A stretch of DNA of 64,000 bases from Pedobacter frigidisoli (GCF_004331675.1 NZ_SJSN01000006.1:62001-126000), one strand, 5' to 3'. Positions 18,528 through 27,939 are shown, counted from the stretch's first letter. Notes: generated from the letters alone by a model not told the origin. Translations and numbers: made by a program.

Positions 18528-19037
18528 TTATACATGCTGAACTACATTATTAAGGCAGATTTTTAACCATGGCGTAAATTGACTTGGGTTGGAATCTATT
18601 TCCTCTTTCAGTAAATCTAAACTCACATAACGATAACTTTCTACCTCGCTTTTATTAATTTCGGGTATTTCATCTGAAGAGCCAAAAAAAACATGGTCCA
18701 ATTCATGTTCGATTAACCCATCCTCAAATTCTGCTTTGTATATAAAGTTAAATCCGTAACTCAAATTACATTTCATTCCCATCTCCTCTTCCAATCTTCT
18801 TTTTGCAGCCTCTAAATTACTCTCTCCAAAACGTGGGTGACTGCAGCAAGTGTTTGTCCATAAGCCACCAGAATGATATTTATCCTTTGCCCTTTGTTGC
18901 AAAAGCAATTCATTTTTTGTGTTGAAGATAAAAACAGAAAAAGCACGGTGAAGCTTGCCCTTTTGGTGCGCCTCTAATTTTTCCATTTGCCCAGTTGGCA
19001 AATCATTTTCATCTACAAGAATTACTCGTTCTTCCAT
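18528..19037 (-). CDS. idi: isopentenyl-diphosphate delta-isomerase, type I
   Basis: A 169-residue Nudix-fold isomerase that interconverts IPP and DMAPP. The catalytic Cys is C65 in TNTCCSHP, the Nudix-like helix is AAKRRLEEEMGM, and the catalytic Glu is in IEHELDHVFFG. It follows the phytoene synthase gene by 4 bp on the same strand, so it raises the DMAPP supply for carotenoid synthesis. The MEP-pathway gene ispD is in the same window, consistent with an isomerase serving a MEP-derived pool. Confidence 0.93.
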   Translation of the reverse strand: MEERVILVDENDLPTGQMEKLEAHQKGKLHRAFSVFIFNTKNELLLQQRAKDKYHSGGLWTNTCCSHPRFGESNLEAAKRRLEEEMGMKCNLSYGFNFIYKAEFEDGLIEHELDHVFFGSSDEIPEINKSEVESYRYVSLDLLKEEIDSNPSQFTPWLKICLNNVVQHV

Positions 19038-19041
19038 CTAA

Positions 19042-19878
19042 CTAAATCACGTTTAACTTATGCCTAATCATTGAATCGAACATTAAGCCTATTTTATGGC
19101 GATTAGAAATTCTAATTCGCTCTTCCATAATTCGTTCGGCACTTAAGCCCTTAATTTTAAAGAAAAGCTTTTTGTAATAGATATAGGATAAATAAACCCC
19201 GTTTCTAGCGACTGACGGCAACATTTTAATGCCAATTAGTGCTTCTACAAATTCCGCTTCAATCTCTTTCTCTATTTCTCGTTTCTGGTTATCGCAAAAT
19301 GCCGCTAAGTTAACATTTGGAAAATAATTACGGTTTAAAGATTGATGATCGGCCTTAACATCGCGTAGAAAGTTAACCTTTTGAAAAGCAGAGCCCAGCT
19401 TCATAGCAAAAGGCTTTAATCTTTGGTAATCAACCTCATCACCTTTGGTAAAGACCTTGAGGCACATTAAACCAACTACTTCCGCCGAACCCAAGATATA
19501 TTCATTGTAAAGTGCTGGCGTATACAGTTGATCGTTAAGATCCATTTCCATACTTTTTAAAAAAAGATGAATAAGTTTTGGATCTATTGCATATTCGTTA
19601 ACAACCTTTTGAAAAGAATTTAAAACTGGGTTGAGGCTAATACCCAATTCAATCGCTTCAAAAGTATCTTGTTTAAATTTCTCTAGTAAATATTTTTTAT
19701 CGTAGTTGTGAAAACTATCTACAATTTCATCAGCCAAACGAACAAAACCATAAATGGAATATATAGGCTGTCGAAGCTCTTTACCCAAAAAGTAGATACC
19801 AAAAGAGAAGCTCGTGCTGTAACTCTTTGTGGTTAGCTTACTACAATCGGCCGATAATTGATCGAACATTTCTTTCAT
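19042..19878 (-). CDS. crtB: phytoene/squalene synthase family protein, probable phytoene synthase
   Basis: A 278-residue head-to-head prenyl transferase. Both Asp-rich motifs are visible: RLADEIVD near residue 45 and NFLRDVKAD near 170. The product is probably phytoene from two GGPP, because the gene is joined by a 4-bp overlap to a CarH-like light/B12 regulator gene and by 4 bp to idi. The other carotenoid genes (crtI, crtY, crtZ) are not in the window. Squalene synthesis is less likely given this context. Confidence 0.9.
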   Translation of the reverse strand: MKEMFDQLSADCSKLTTKSYSTSFSFGIYFLGKELRQPIYSIYGFVRLADEIVDSFHNYDKKYLLEKFKQDTFEAIELGISLNPVLNSFQKVVNEYAIDPKLIHLFLKSMEMDLNDQLYTPALYNEYILGSAEVVGLMCLKVFTKGDEVDYQRLKPFAMKLGSAFQKVNFLRDVKADHQSLNRNYFPNVNLAAFCDNQKREIEKEIEAEFVEALIGIKMLPSVARNGVYLSYIYYKKLFFKIKGLSAERIMEERIRISNRHKIGLMFDSMIRHKLNVI

Positions 19879-20768
19879 AATGATTGGGATTTTTGAATAG
19901 AATTTTCAAATTCATCAAGCGATTTAAACCAGTTAATGTGATCGATATTTTCTAATTTATCAATCACCTGGCTATTACCTGCTAAATGGATTTGAGTGGA
20001 TGAGCATATTTCTGATAGTTGATCTATATAATTTTGTGCTGCGTTTTTCAATCTCAATTTCGTCATAAAAAGCAAAGCATGATCAATAGCTACATTTTTT
20101 AAAATCTTAGCTATAGAGTCTGTTGGCACTTTACTGCCTAAAAAAATAACTTTTTGCTTGTTAATTCTCAGCATGTAATTTGCAAAAAGTAAACCAATAT
20201 CGTGGTCTTCATCTTCAGGTAGAAAGAGTAACCATGTTTTTTCGGCATCGACCTGTAAGGGAATGCTATTTATTGCGGCAAAAAATTTCTGTCGAATAAT
20301 GTTCGAGAGGAAGTGCTCATGCGCCGGACAAATATCATCTTTGCGCCACATAAAGCCTAACCTAACGAGTAATGGGTAGATGATAAGACGATAAGAATTA
20401 ATCATTCCGAGTTTTAAAATGGCCTCATCCATTAAGGTAGAAAAAGAAAACTCGTTAAAAGCTATACCGTATTTAATGAGCTGGGAAATATAAAATTCAT
20501 TCTGTTCACTTTCAGAAGATGAACCATAATGCTGGTCGATTAGCTCATTTACAGCTTGATCCGAAAGTTTGCAAATTTTGGAGATTTTTAATCCGGCCTG
20601 GTTTAAACTTACAATATTAAGTAACCTAACCAATTGGTTATCATCATAAAGGCGTGTATTGCCATCCGACCGCATGGGTTTGAGGGCATTATATCGTTGC
20701 TCCCAAATCCTGATGGTATGAGATTGAATGCCCGAAAGCTGTTCAAGATCTGAAATGGAGTAAGTCAT
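19875..20768 (-). CDS. MerR-family regulator with B12-binding domain, CarH/CarA type
   Basis: An N-terminal MerR helix-turn-helix (SISDLEQLSGIQSHTIRIWE) is followed by a helical cap and a cobalamin-binding Rossmann domain. The cap carries the Wx9EH signature of CarH photoreceptors (W141, E151, H152). The cobalt-ligating His is in E187-x-H189-xx-G192, and the lower part has IFLGSKVPTDSIAKIL. CarH tetramers bind AdoB12 in the dark, repress carotenoid genes and release DNA in light. Here the gene is first in a run with crtB and idi, which fits auto-regulated light control, though the target sites are not identified. Confidence 0.9.
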   Translation of the reverse strand: MTYSISDLEQLSGIQSHTIRIWEQRYNALKPMRSDGNTRLYDDNQLVRLLNIVSLNQAGLKISKICKLSDQAVNELIDQHYGSSSESEQNEFYISQLIKYGIAFNEFSFSTLMDEAILKLGMINSYRLIIYPLLVRLGFMWRKDDICPAHEHFLSNIIRQKFFAAINSIPLQVDAEKTWLLFLPEDEDHDIGLLFANYMLRINKQKVIFLGSKVPTDSIAKILKNVAIDHALLFMTKLRLKNAAQNYIDQLSEICSSTQIHLAGNSQVIDKLENIDHINWFKSLDEFENSIQKSQSL

Positions 20769-20861
20769 ATTTTGTTTAAATATATCAAATAAAATCTAAA
20801 CAAAAAAGACTTAAAAAAGTTTCAACTTAACTACTGTGAAAAGTTGCGAAGAATAACGTGT

Positions 20862-21140
20862 CTAATGAAATGCTTTTTCGGTTAGTAAAACTCCCCTTTC
20901 GCCATTACCCGTTTCAATTGTATGAACATGTTTGTAAGAATGGCTAAAAAAATCATATCCATGCTCCATTTGCTTTATTGAAACCGTATTTAATGGATAG
21001 TTTCTATTGCTTTGCATACAAAGTAAACTTCCGTTAGCCAATAGGAGAAAATCACAATCGTATCCTTTTTCTTGTAATTCTATAACTTTTTTGGTAATTG
21101 ATACATTTAATCTTTTGGTTAATGCGGTTCTGTTTTTCAT
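20862..21140 (-). CDS. protein of unknown function, 92 residues
   Basis: A small soluble protein with KRLNVSITKKVIELQEKGYD at its start and FFSHSYKHVHTIETGNGERG further on. No family is recognised. It has its own 5' region and lies 93 bp from the start of the CarH-like gene, same strand, so it could sit upstream of the carotenoid genes in one transcript. Its amino-acid composition is normal for the genome. Confidence 0.65.
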   Translation of the reverse strand: MKNRTALTKRLNVSITKKVIELQEKGYDCDFLLLANGSLLCMQSNRNYPLNTVSIKQMEHGYDFFSHSYKHVHTIETGNGERGVLLTEKAFH

Positions 21141-21438
21141 AAGGTTAGGTTTTAGGTAAAAAAATTGCTTTTAAGTAATAAGTGCAAAAAACATACACTA
21201 TAATTACGAATTCAACTGCAATATATTGTAATACAACCAATTAAATTAGTTTGTTTTGTTCATTATCTTTAGATTAATGCTGTTCATTTTTTATAAAACT
21301 GGTGTTAAACTGAATAATTTATGGAAATCATCAACATCTACCATCCTATTCGAAACCATTAAAAACCTTTACTAAATACTTTTATTTCTTAATTTAAAAC
21401 TCAAGGGTTAATTTCGTATCCTCTAATCTCCTTACCTA

Positions 21439-22179
21439 ATGAAATTAAATTGTATCGTAATTGATGATGATCTGCATGCTATCAACGGTATAAAAACATA
21501 TATAAATACGTTATCAAATATTGAGCTTGTTCAATCTTACACCGATCCGTTAGCGGCCTTAAATGAGATTACAGTTGGTGCGGAGGTTGATATTATCTTT
21601 ATGGATGTTGATATGCCAATGATTTCTGGAATCGAATTATCGAAAGCTATCCGACATAAAACAAGCAAACTTATTTTTACTACCTCACATTCAAAATATG
21701 CGTATGAGGCTTTCGAAATGAATGCAAATGCCTATTTATTAAAACCTTACACCTTTGCTCGCTTTGCAGAAACCATTAATAGACTTTTCCCGCATGTTCC
21801 AAGCACACCTCAGCTAACGCTAAAAAAAGAGGCCGATTATTTTTTTGTCCGTAACAAAAACGATAAAAACACTCTAATAAAGGTAAGGTATGCAGATATA
21901 GTAGCCATAGAGAGTTTGCAGAATTATGTTCGGATATTTACATTGAATGAAACCATAGTTTCTTACATAGCACTTTCAGAAATTAAGGTAATTCTTAAAG
22001 ATTATCCAAATTTTGCTCAGGCACATCGGTCGTTTATCATTGCCAAAAATTTTATAGAAAAGGTAGAGGGCAATACTTTAAAGATGATAAATAACCTTAC
22101 TGTAAACATTGGAAATAGTTACAAAGAAGATATTCAAGAATATATTAAGCAAAAAACAATTAAAACTAATCGAACATAA
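21439..22179 (+). CDS. LytTR-family response regulator (first of two)
   Basis: A 246-residue two-domain regulator. The receiver has D9-D10-D11, phosphoacceptor D56 (IFMDVDMP) and Lys in YLLKPYT. The C-terminal LytTR DNA-binding domain (about 135-240) includes YADIVAIESLQNYVRIFT and FAQAHRSFIIAKNFIEKVEG. It lies 89 bp before the sensor kinase gene on the same strand and is its likely partner. Typical targets of such systems in this phylum are cell-surface genes. Confidence 0.9.
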   Translation: MKLNCIVIDDDLHAINGIKTYINTLSNIELVQSYTDPLAALNEITVGAEVDIIFMDVDMPMISGIELSKAIRHKTSKLIFTTSHSKYAYEAFEMNANAYLLKPYTFARFAETINRLFPHVPSTPQLTLKKEADYFFVRNKNDKNTLIKVRYADIVAIESLQNYVRIFTLNETIVSYIALSEIKVILKDYPNFAQAHRSFIIAKNFIEKVEGNTLKMINNLTVNIGNSYKEDIQEYIKQKTIKTNRT

Positions 22180-22268
22180 ACACTTAAAAGCATTTAATTT
22201 CGTTACAAAAGATTGAGATATTTCTCATTTAGATAAAAGCCGTTCCCCAATTTACTAGCCAGATACTC

Positions 22269-23369
22269 ATGAAACCTAATATTGAAACTCAATATAAACC
22301 GAATACAATCCTAAAGTGGATTTCAAATAAGAAGCTACACATTCTAGTCTGGTTGATATTTGTTACTTACGAATCGTTAATTGTTGGCATTTTCTCCGGA
22401 CGATTTGCCCAACTAAACAATTACATTTTATACTACAGCCTAAACATTTCCTTATTTTATGTTCATGCTCATTTAGTTTTAACCAACGCCTTAAAAGACA
22501 CAAAAAAAGCTTGGTGGAAAATTCCATTATTTATTCTGTTCGAATTAATTGCCTACATGCTTGTAACGGCTTGTTTAGATTATATCATTATCACTTACAC
22601 CAATTACACGGGAACAAGAAAATTAGGTTTTAACCTGCTTTTTTTTGCTGGCCCAATTTATCGTGCCATTTATTTTATGTGTTTTTCTACCGGATATTAT
22701 TTTCTCTTAAATTTTTTAATGGAAAGAAAAAAGACCGAAGATCTAGAGAAACAACGCCTAAACAATGTAATTCAGATTGCAAGATCAGAGAATGCCTTTT
22801 TAAAAGCGCAAATCCAACCACACCTTCTTTTTAATACCTTGGATTTTATTTATCAAAATGCTAGAGAATCATCTCCGATAGCTGCAGAGACTATTCATTC
22901 ACTTTCAGAAATGATGCGATATTCTGTAGATAGCAATAAAGACAGAGATTTTATTCCATTAAGTGAGGAAATTAACCAGGTTGAAAATTTAATAAACCTC
23001 CATCAACTTCGTAAAGATCACTCTATACAAATCAGGTTTTGGTACGATGATGAAATTCGTAATATCAAAATTATTCCCTTAATACTCATCACCCTGGTTG
23101 AGAATATGTTTAAACACGGAAATTTAACATTACAATCAAATCCTGCAGAGATAAAAATCACAAGGGTTAATGGTAAATTGGTAATTGAAACATCAAACCT
23201 TATTAAAGAAACTTTGGATAACACTGGTCTAAATGCTGGTATAGAAAACATAAAAAAACGTTTGTATTATACTTATCAGGATAAGGCAGATTTTAGCTAT
23301 TTTATCAATCAGGATATTTATTTTAAAGTAATTCTTTCTATAGAGCTATCTCCAGAAAATCAGATCTAG
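22269..23369 (+). CDS. sensor histidine kinase of the LytS/YehU type
   Basis: 366 residues. Four membrane helices occupy residues 20-155 (LHILVWLIFVTYESLIVGIF, FILFELIAYMLVTACLDYI and others), with no extracytoplasmic sensor domain. A short coiled coil leads to the His_kinase domain: QIQPHLLFNTLDF carries the phospho-His, then an N box (LVENMFKHGN) and a G box (GLNAGIENIKKRL). These are the marks of kinases that pair with LytTR regulators. It sits between two LytTR regulator genes, so either or both could be its targets. Confidence 0.9.
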   Translation: MKPNIETQYKPNTILKWISNKKLHILVWLIFVTYESLIVGIFSGRFAQLNNYILYYSLNISLFYVHAHLVLTNALKDTKKAWWKIPLFILFELIAYMLVTACLDYIIITYTNYTGTRKLGFNLLFFAGPIYRAIYFMCFSTGYYFLLNFLMERKKTEDLEKQRLNNVIQIARSENAFLKAQIQPHLLFNTLDFIYQNARESSPIAAETIHSLSEMMRYSVDSNKDRDFIPLSEEINQVENLINLHQLRKDHSIQIRFWYDDEIRNIKIIPLILITLVENMFKHGNLTLQSNPAEIKITRVNGKLVIETSNLIKETLDNTGLNAGIENIKKRLYYTYQDKADFSYFINQDIYFKVILSIELSPENQI

Positions 23370-23519
23370 CATTTTTATAATTTACATCAACCTAATTACT
23401 AACTTTTGACAAAAGATTTGGCTAATTTCCTTTTCCAACTGCATTAAATCCGTTTCGGAAATTATTTTTTTCCTTTTTTAGTACTGAAATTGTAATTTGC
23501 ATAAACTAAACTTAAAAAA

Positions 23520-24278
23520 ATGTCAATAAGTTGCATCGCTATTGATGATGACCCCCATTCTTTAGAGAACTTAATAGCATACATGGATAAGTTGCCCGAC
23601 CTAAAACTTGTTAATACTTTCACAGAACCACTTAGGGCTTTAGCCGAAATTTCTACAGCTAACCCCGTTGATATCATTTTTATGGATGTAGAAATGCCAT
23701 CACTTTCAGGCATTGAATTGGCGGGATTAATAAGGCAAAAAACAAAACACTTGATATTTACTACGGCACATGCAAAATACGCCATTGATGCATTTAAGGT
23801 AGATGCCGATGCTTATTTACTGAAACCCTATTCCATTCTTCATTTTGCAAAAACAATAAACAATTTATATCCGACAGGAAAAAAAACACCAGACCTATTT
23901 TCGATTTTTGAAGATCATTTCTTCTACATTCCCTTACGAGGAGATGATGGAGATTTGGCAAGAATAGATTTAACCAAGCTCATTGCGATAGAAGATTTTG
24001 GAGAAGATATCCAATTTAAAACCATTAATGATTCATTTTTAAGCCCAAAAGCTAATTTTACCAAAACAATAAAGATGTTGGGGAATCATCCGGCTTTTAT
24101 TCAAATCTCTCAAAAAGTAATCATATCTAAACAACATATAAAAAGCGTATTGGGAAACAGAGTACTCCTATCTAGTGAAGCTTCCTATACTGTAGAGAAA
24201 ACCCACAAAGACCTTTTTGATATTTTTATACAACATAATTTTTTAAACGCAAAACCTAAATCCAATACAGATCAATAA
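23520..24278 (+). CDS. LytTR-family response regulator (second of two)
   Basis: A 252-residue paralogue of the regulator at 21439. The receiver keeps D9-D11, D56 (IFMDVEMP) and Lys in YLLKPYS. The C-terminal domain is more divergent (LTKLIAIEDFGEDIQFKTIN, FIQISQKVIISKQHIKSVLG) but still in LytTR form. It follows the sensor kinase gene by 150 bp on the same strand. A divergent DNA-binding surface would let one kinase drive two different promoters; this is inference. Confidence 0.88.
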   Translation: MSISCIAIDDDPHSLENLIAYMDKLPDLKLVNTFTEPLRALAEISTANPVDIIFMDVEMPSLSGIELAGLIRQKTKHLIFTTAHAKYAIDAFKVDADAYLLKPYSILHFAKTINNLYPTGKKTPDLFSIFEDHFFYIPLRGDDGDLARIDLTKLIAIEDFGEDIQFKTINDSFLSPKANFTKTIKMLGNHPAFIQISQKVIISKQHIKSVLGNRVLLSSEASYTVEKTHKDLFDIFIQHNFLNAKPKSNTDQ

Positions 24279-24398
24279 GATTCTAAATCCAAATAAATTC
24301 ATTACCAGTATTTTATAGTATTTTAAGTTTTAATTAAAACATTCCCCAACAAAGTTTGTATTAGGATAGTCTATTTAAATAATTATTGATTATTCGTT

Positions 24399-24761
24399 TT
24401 GAAGAGAATTTTGGTTGTGGATGATGACCCTGATATTTTAGAGGTTTTTCAGATTGCGTTAGAGGGGGAAAATTACAGTGTGTTTCCTTTACTTTCTCCA
24501 AGATATATTTTTAAGAACATACGAGATTTTAATCCCGATCTAATTATTCTAGATATAATGTTAAACGGAATGGATGGCCGTGCCGTCTTTAAGGAACTTA
24601 GATTAAATCCTGATACAGAGAAGATACCTGTAATTTTAGCCTCGGCAAGGTATAATGAAAGTTATGTTTCTTCTCAAAAATTTCATCCTGATGGTTATTT
24701 GGAAAAACCTTTTGATATGGGCGAAATGCTACAAAAAGTAAATAAACTAACTGAAAATTAA
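24399..24761 (+). CDS. single-domain response regulator (receiver only), TTG start
   Basis: A 120-residue CheY-like protein with D8-D10, phosphoacceptor D52 (LIILDIMLNGMDG), a switch Ser in ILASARYN and Lys in YLEKPFD. The start is TTG at 24399, because no ATG lies near the family start KRILVVDDD. Without an output domain it may act as a phosphate sink or relay in the LytTR cluster. The outer-membrane protein gene begins 11 bp after its stop, suggesting co-expression. Confidence 0.87.
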   Translation: MKRILVVDDDPDILEVFQIALEGENYSVFPLLSPRYIFKNIRDFNPDLIILDIMLNGMDGRAVFKELRLNPDTEKIPVILASARYNESYVSSQKFHPDGYLEKPFDMGEMLQKVNKLTEN

Positions 24762-24772
24762 AATATAGAAAT

Positions 24773-25402
24773 ATGAAATTAAAACTACTAACACCAATTG
24801 TGCTACTTTTTGTAGCAATATCGATAAAAGCGACTGCACAAACTGGCCGCCCCGATAAACTTTACTCAATGAGCGGTTTGGGTTTTGCTTTCCCAATGGG
24901 AGAAACATCTGATTACCTTAAACCAAAATTCTCTACATCTTTAGGCTTAAACTTAGGCTTAGGAAATAGCGGACTTTTCCTTTACCCAAAAGTGAGCTTA
25001 CATGCATTTACTTTTAACCAAATAACACCCGATGCCGGCTATACTTATACTATACAAAAAGGCAGGGCCACAACTTATTTATTAAATGTTGCCTTGGGAT
25101 ATCGTAAAATTGTCGAAAAGTGGGCATTTTACGGATTTGCAGGCGCTGGAGGTGGTTTTATTCTTACACCTCAAGCTGGTGTAAATGCTACTTCATTGCA
25201 AGTAACAATGGATAATAAAACCAACAGCCTTGGTATTGCCGAAGGTGGTGCAGGTATTGAGTATAACATTGGTGGCGCTAATTTATTTGTAGAAGCAAGT
25301 TACATGTATGGATTTAGTAAAATTCAAAATAGAACATTTAATACAGTACCTATCCAAATTGGCATCAAACCTAATTTGAGCAAGCTTTTAAATAAATTAT
25401 AA
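24773..25402 (+). CDS. outer-membrane beta-barrel protein, unknown function
   Basis: A 209-residue protein with signal peptide MKLKLLTPIVLLFVAISIKA and a glycine- and aromatic-rich strand pattern (LGLNLGLGNSGLFLYPKVSL, KWAFYGFAGAGGGFIL, GGANLFVEASYMYGF). This is the layout of an eight-strand OmpA/OmpX-like barrel. It is the last gene of the LytTR cluster, 11 bp after the lone receiver gene, and is followed by a strong terminator. It may be an output of the signalling genes. Confidence 0.75.
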   Translation: MKLKLLTPIVLLFVAISIKATAQTGRPDKLYSMSGLGFAFPMGETSDYLKPKFSTSLGLNLGLGNSGLFLYPKVSLHAFTFNQITPDAGYTYTIQKGRATTYLLNVALGYRKIVEKWAFYGFAGAGGGFILTPQAGVNATSLQVTMDNKTNSLGIAEGGAGIEYNIGGANLFVEASYMYGFSKIQNRTFNTVPIQIGIKPNLSKLLNKL

Positions 25403-25426
25403 AATTTAGTTATATTAAATTATTGG

Positions 25427-25460
25427 GCGATTACGTTAATTCACGTAGTCGCTTTTTTTT
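25427..25460 (+). terminator. intrinsic terminator after the LytTR cluster
   Basis: Hairpin GCGATTACGT / ACGTAGTCGC (10 bp, one G-U pair), loop of six, then eight T. It ends the run from the regulator genes to the outer-membrane protein gene. Confidence 0.88.
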
Positions 25461-25548
25461 GTTGAATATTTTTTTTCAAGATAAAATTTGAGCTAAAAAT
25501 AAATTGAAATTATAGAACATTAGATTTTTATTACTAATTATTTTAGTA

Positions 25549-25556
25549 TAAATTTG
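25549..25556 (+). promoter_or_regulatory. -7 promoter box TAAATTTG
   Basis: Matches the Bacteroidota TAnnTTTG consensus 17 bp before the ATG of the exonuclease/GIY-YIG gene, downstream of a terminator. The -33 element is only T-rich. Confidence 0.5.
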
Positions 25557-25573
25557 TACTCCAAGAAAACTTA

Positions 25574-26947
25574 ATGTTATACGCAGTTGTAGATATCGAA
25601 ACCACGGGAGGCCATGCCTCAGCCAATGGAATTACAGAAGTTGCCATCAATATTCATGATGGTAATCAAGTAGTTGAATCTTTTACAACGCTGATTAATC
25701 CAAAGCAGCCCATTCCAATTTACATTACGGCATTAACGGGTATTGATAATAAGATGCTAGTTGACGCACCAACTTTTGAGGATGTTGCCTTGCAAATTTA
25801 TCAATTATTGCACGATAAGGTTTTTGTTGCGCATAATGTAAATTTCGATTACTCCTTTTTAAAACATCATTTAGCTGCAGCAGGTTACGATTTAAATTGC
25901 CGAAAACTTTGTACAGTAAGGTTAAGCAGGAAATTAATTCCAGGAAAAGTTTCATACAGCCTTGGCAAATTGTGCAGCGCATTACAAATCCCTATCGAAA
26001 ATAGGCATAGAGCCGCTGGCGATGCTGATGCCACCAGTATTCTTTTTAATCTTTTGTTGGAAACTGATCAAGAGGGTATTATTGCAGAAATGCTTAAAAA
26101 AACATCGAAAGAACAAGTTTTACCGCCACACTTAGATAAAGCTTCGATTTTAAGATTGCCGAATCAGCCCGGTGTTTATTATTTTAAAGATAACAAAGGT
26201 AAAATTGTTTATGTTGGTAAGGCAAAAGATTTAAAAAAGCGTGTCATTAGCCATTTCACGGGCAATAAACCTAACCGACAACGACAAGATTTTTTAAGAA
26301 CGATACACAATGTAGATTATGTAATTTGTGGCACGGAGTTAATGGCCTTAATTTTAGAAGCAAATGAGATTAAGCGCTTGTGGCCTGAAAATAATAGGGC
26401 AATGAAACGCTACGAGCATAAATATGATCTTTTTATTTTTGAAGATCAGAATGGTTATTTGCGTTTGGCAATAGACAAACATAAAAAGAACAATAAAGCG
26501 TTACAAAGCTTTAATAATTTGCTAGAGGGTTATAATTTCCTAAATCAATTGGTAGAGAAATACCAGCTTTGCGCCAAGTTATGTTATCTTCAGAAAACAG
26601 CAACAAAATGTAACGCACACGAAAACGGACAATGTTTTGGCGCCTGCAGTGGAATAGAAACCGTAGCCATTTATAACAAAAGATTAAATGCCGCTCTTGA
26701 TGATATTCAAAATTTGCAACCAAGTTTTGCACTTGTAGATGAGGGAAGAAAGGATGAGGAGTTTAGTTGTTTAGTGGTAGAAAAAGGGAAATTTTATGGT
26801 ATGGGCTATTTTACTGATAAAAATTATCTGTCTGATGGCTTAGCTCCAATCAAAAATGATTTGTCTGTTTATCAATCGAATAGTTATATTCTAAATTTAA
26901 TTTTGAACCACGCAGAACAATTTCCACAAAAATTATATAAATTGTAG
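25574..26947 (+). CDS. DEDDh exonuclease fused to a GIY-YIG (UvrC-like) endonuclease
   Basis: 457 residues. Residues 1-165 are a DnaQ-type exonuclease (AVVDIETTGG with D7 and E9; FVAHNVNFDYSFLK; HRAAGDADAT). Residues about 195-275 are a GIY-YIG nuclease (NQPGVYYFKDNKGKIVYVGK). A C-terminal UvrC/Cho-like part has Cys-rich CAKLCYLQK and CFGACSG motifs. Such fusions are known in other phyla (the mycobacterial Rv2191 type is one example). It probably incises and trims damaged DNA, with the GIY-YIG making the 3' nick as in UvrC or Cho. It stands alone between a terminator and the YjbR gene. Confidence 0.88.
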   Translation: MLYAVVDIETTGGHASANGITEVAINIHDGNQVVESFTTLINPKQPIPIYITALTGIDNKMLVDAPTFEDVALQIYQLLHDKVFVAHNVNFDYSFLKHHLAAAGYDLNCRKLCTVRLSRKLIPGKVSYSLGKLCSALQIPIENRHRAAGDADATSILFNLLLETDQEGIIAEMLKKTSKEQVLPPHLDKASILRLPNQPGVYYFKDNKGKIVYVGKAKDLKKRVISHFTGNKPNRQRQDFLRTIHNVDYVICGTELMALILEANEIKRLWPENNRAMKRYEHKYDLFIFEDQNGYLRLAIDKHKKNNKALQSFNNLLEGYNFLNQLVEKYQLCAKLCYLQKTATKCNAHENGQCFGACSGIETVAIYNKRLNAALDDIQNLQPSFALVDEGRKDEEFSCLVVEKGKFYGMGYFTDKNYLSDGLAPIKNDLSVYQSNSYILNLILNHAEQFPQKLYKL

Positions 26948-27073
26948 GTTTTAAGACATGAGCGTAGATAAACTCGAACTTTTATAGGTTTGCGAAGCTG
27001 CCAAATTTCATTACAGACACTAAAATAGGTCATTGATTTTAAATAAAATTGATAGACTACTTAACACATAATT

Positions 27074-27409
27074 ATGAATTCAGAAAATTTCAGAGAACTA
27101 GCTTTATCTTTTGAAAACGTTGTTGAAACGCCTAACACCAATAAAAATTCCTTTAAGGTTGATGATAAAATTTTTATCACCATAGACAATACAAATTTGA
27201 AAGCTGTTTTTAGATTAACCCCAAAGGATCAAACCAAGTTTTCAGATTTAGATCCATCGGCGATTTATCCTGCTCAAGCGGGTTGGGGAAAGCAAGGCTG
27301 GACTATTTTTGAAGTAAGCTTTGTTGAACCAGAAATGCTTAAAAAAGCATTGATCCTTTCTTATTGCACCGTTGCACCAGAAGAATTAGCTAAAAAATAT
27401 AACGGATAA
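27074..27409 (+). CDS. MmcQ/YjbR family protein
   Basis: An 111-residue CyaY-like-fold protein. The family pattern is clear: FRELALSFENVVETPNTNKN, FKVDDKIFITIDNTN and the C-terminal WTIFEVSFVEPEMLKKALI. Family members are called DNA-binding, but their function is undefined. It heads a short run with the VOC gene (97 bp gap) and the broken AHSA1-type gene. Confidence 0.85.
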   Translation: MNSENFRELALSFENVVETPNTNKNSFKVDDKIFITIDNTNLKAVFRLTPKDQTKFSDLDPSAIYPAQAGWGKQGWTIFEVSFVEPEMLKKALILSYCTVAPEELAKKYNG

Positions 27410-27506
27410 ATTATGTTTGTCTCAAATAGCCCTCATTTTTTCTCTTTTGATAACCATAAGGCTGTTTCGAGTTATTTATCTTTACTTACAATAAATACAT
27501 AAAGTT

Positions 27507-27923
27507 ATGACCAAGTCTATCTGGATAAATCTTCCAGTCAACAACATCAATAAATCAAAAGATTTTTTTTCTGTATTAGGATTTACCCTTAATACACAAT
27601 ACGGTGTCAGAGACGATTCTGCTAGCTTTTTAATCGGCGACAGTAATTTTGTTTTGATGTTGTTCGAAAAATCTCTTTACGAGGGCTTTGCTGGAACTTC
27701 TGTGGATGATAATCGCTCTGGCAGCGAGGTTTTATTCTCTATTGATGCAGAAAGCCCAGAAGAAGTTGATGATCTTGCAAAAAAGGTAATTGCCGCTGGT
27801 GGTACAATTTATGGCGAACCTGGCTATAGTCAGGGCTGGATGTATGGTTGTGGATTTATGGATTTAGATGGCCAGCGTTGGAGCATCTTGTACATGGATA
27901 TGAGTAAAATGCCATTGGGATAA
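27507..27923 (+). CDS. VOC superfamily (glyoxalase-like) protein
   Basis: 138 residues with two beta-alpha-beta-beta-beta modules (SIWINLPVNNINKSKDFFSV; WMYGCGFMDLDGQRWSILYM). Candidate metal ligands are near the strand ends, but the substrate is not readable; such proteins range from glyoxalase to resistance enzymes. The next gene begins 17 bp after its stop, and VOC and AHSA1-type genes are commonly adjacent in this phylum. Confidence 0.85.
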   Translation: MTKSIWINLPVNNINKSKDFFSVLGFTLNTQYGVRDDSASFLIGDSNFVLMLFEKSLYEGFAGTSVDDNRSGSEVLFSIDAESPEEVDDLAKKVIAAGGTIYGEPGYSQGWMYGCGFMDLDGQRWSILYMDMSKMPLG

Positions 27924-27939
27924 TTAATTAAGCATAATT

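Noticed and set aside
21141..21438. Regulatory RNA or small gene upstream of the LytTR regulator
   Set aside because: Nearly 300 bp of AT-rich sequence with only an imperfect -7 box; no structure or frame could be supported.
22180..22268. A gene in the gap between the first LytTR regulator and the kinase
   Set aside because: No open frame with a plausible start.
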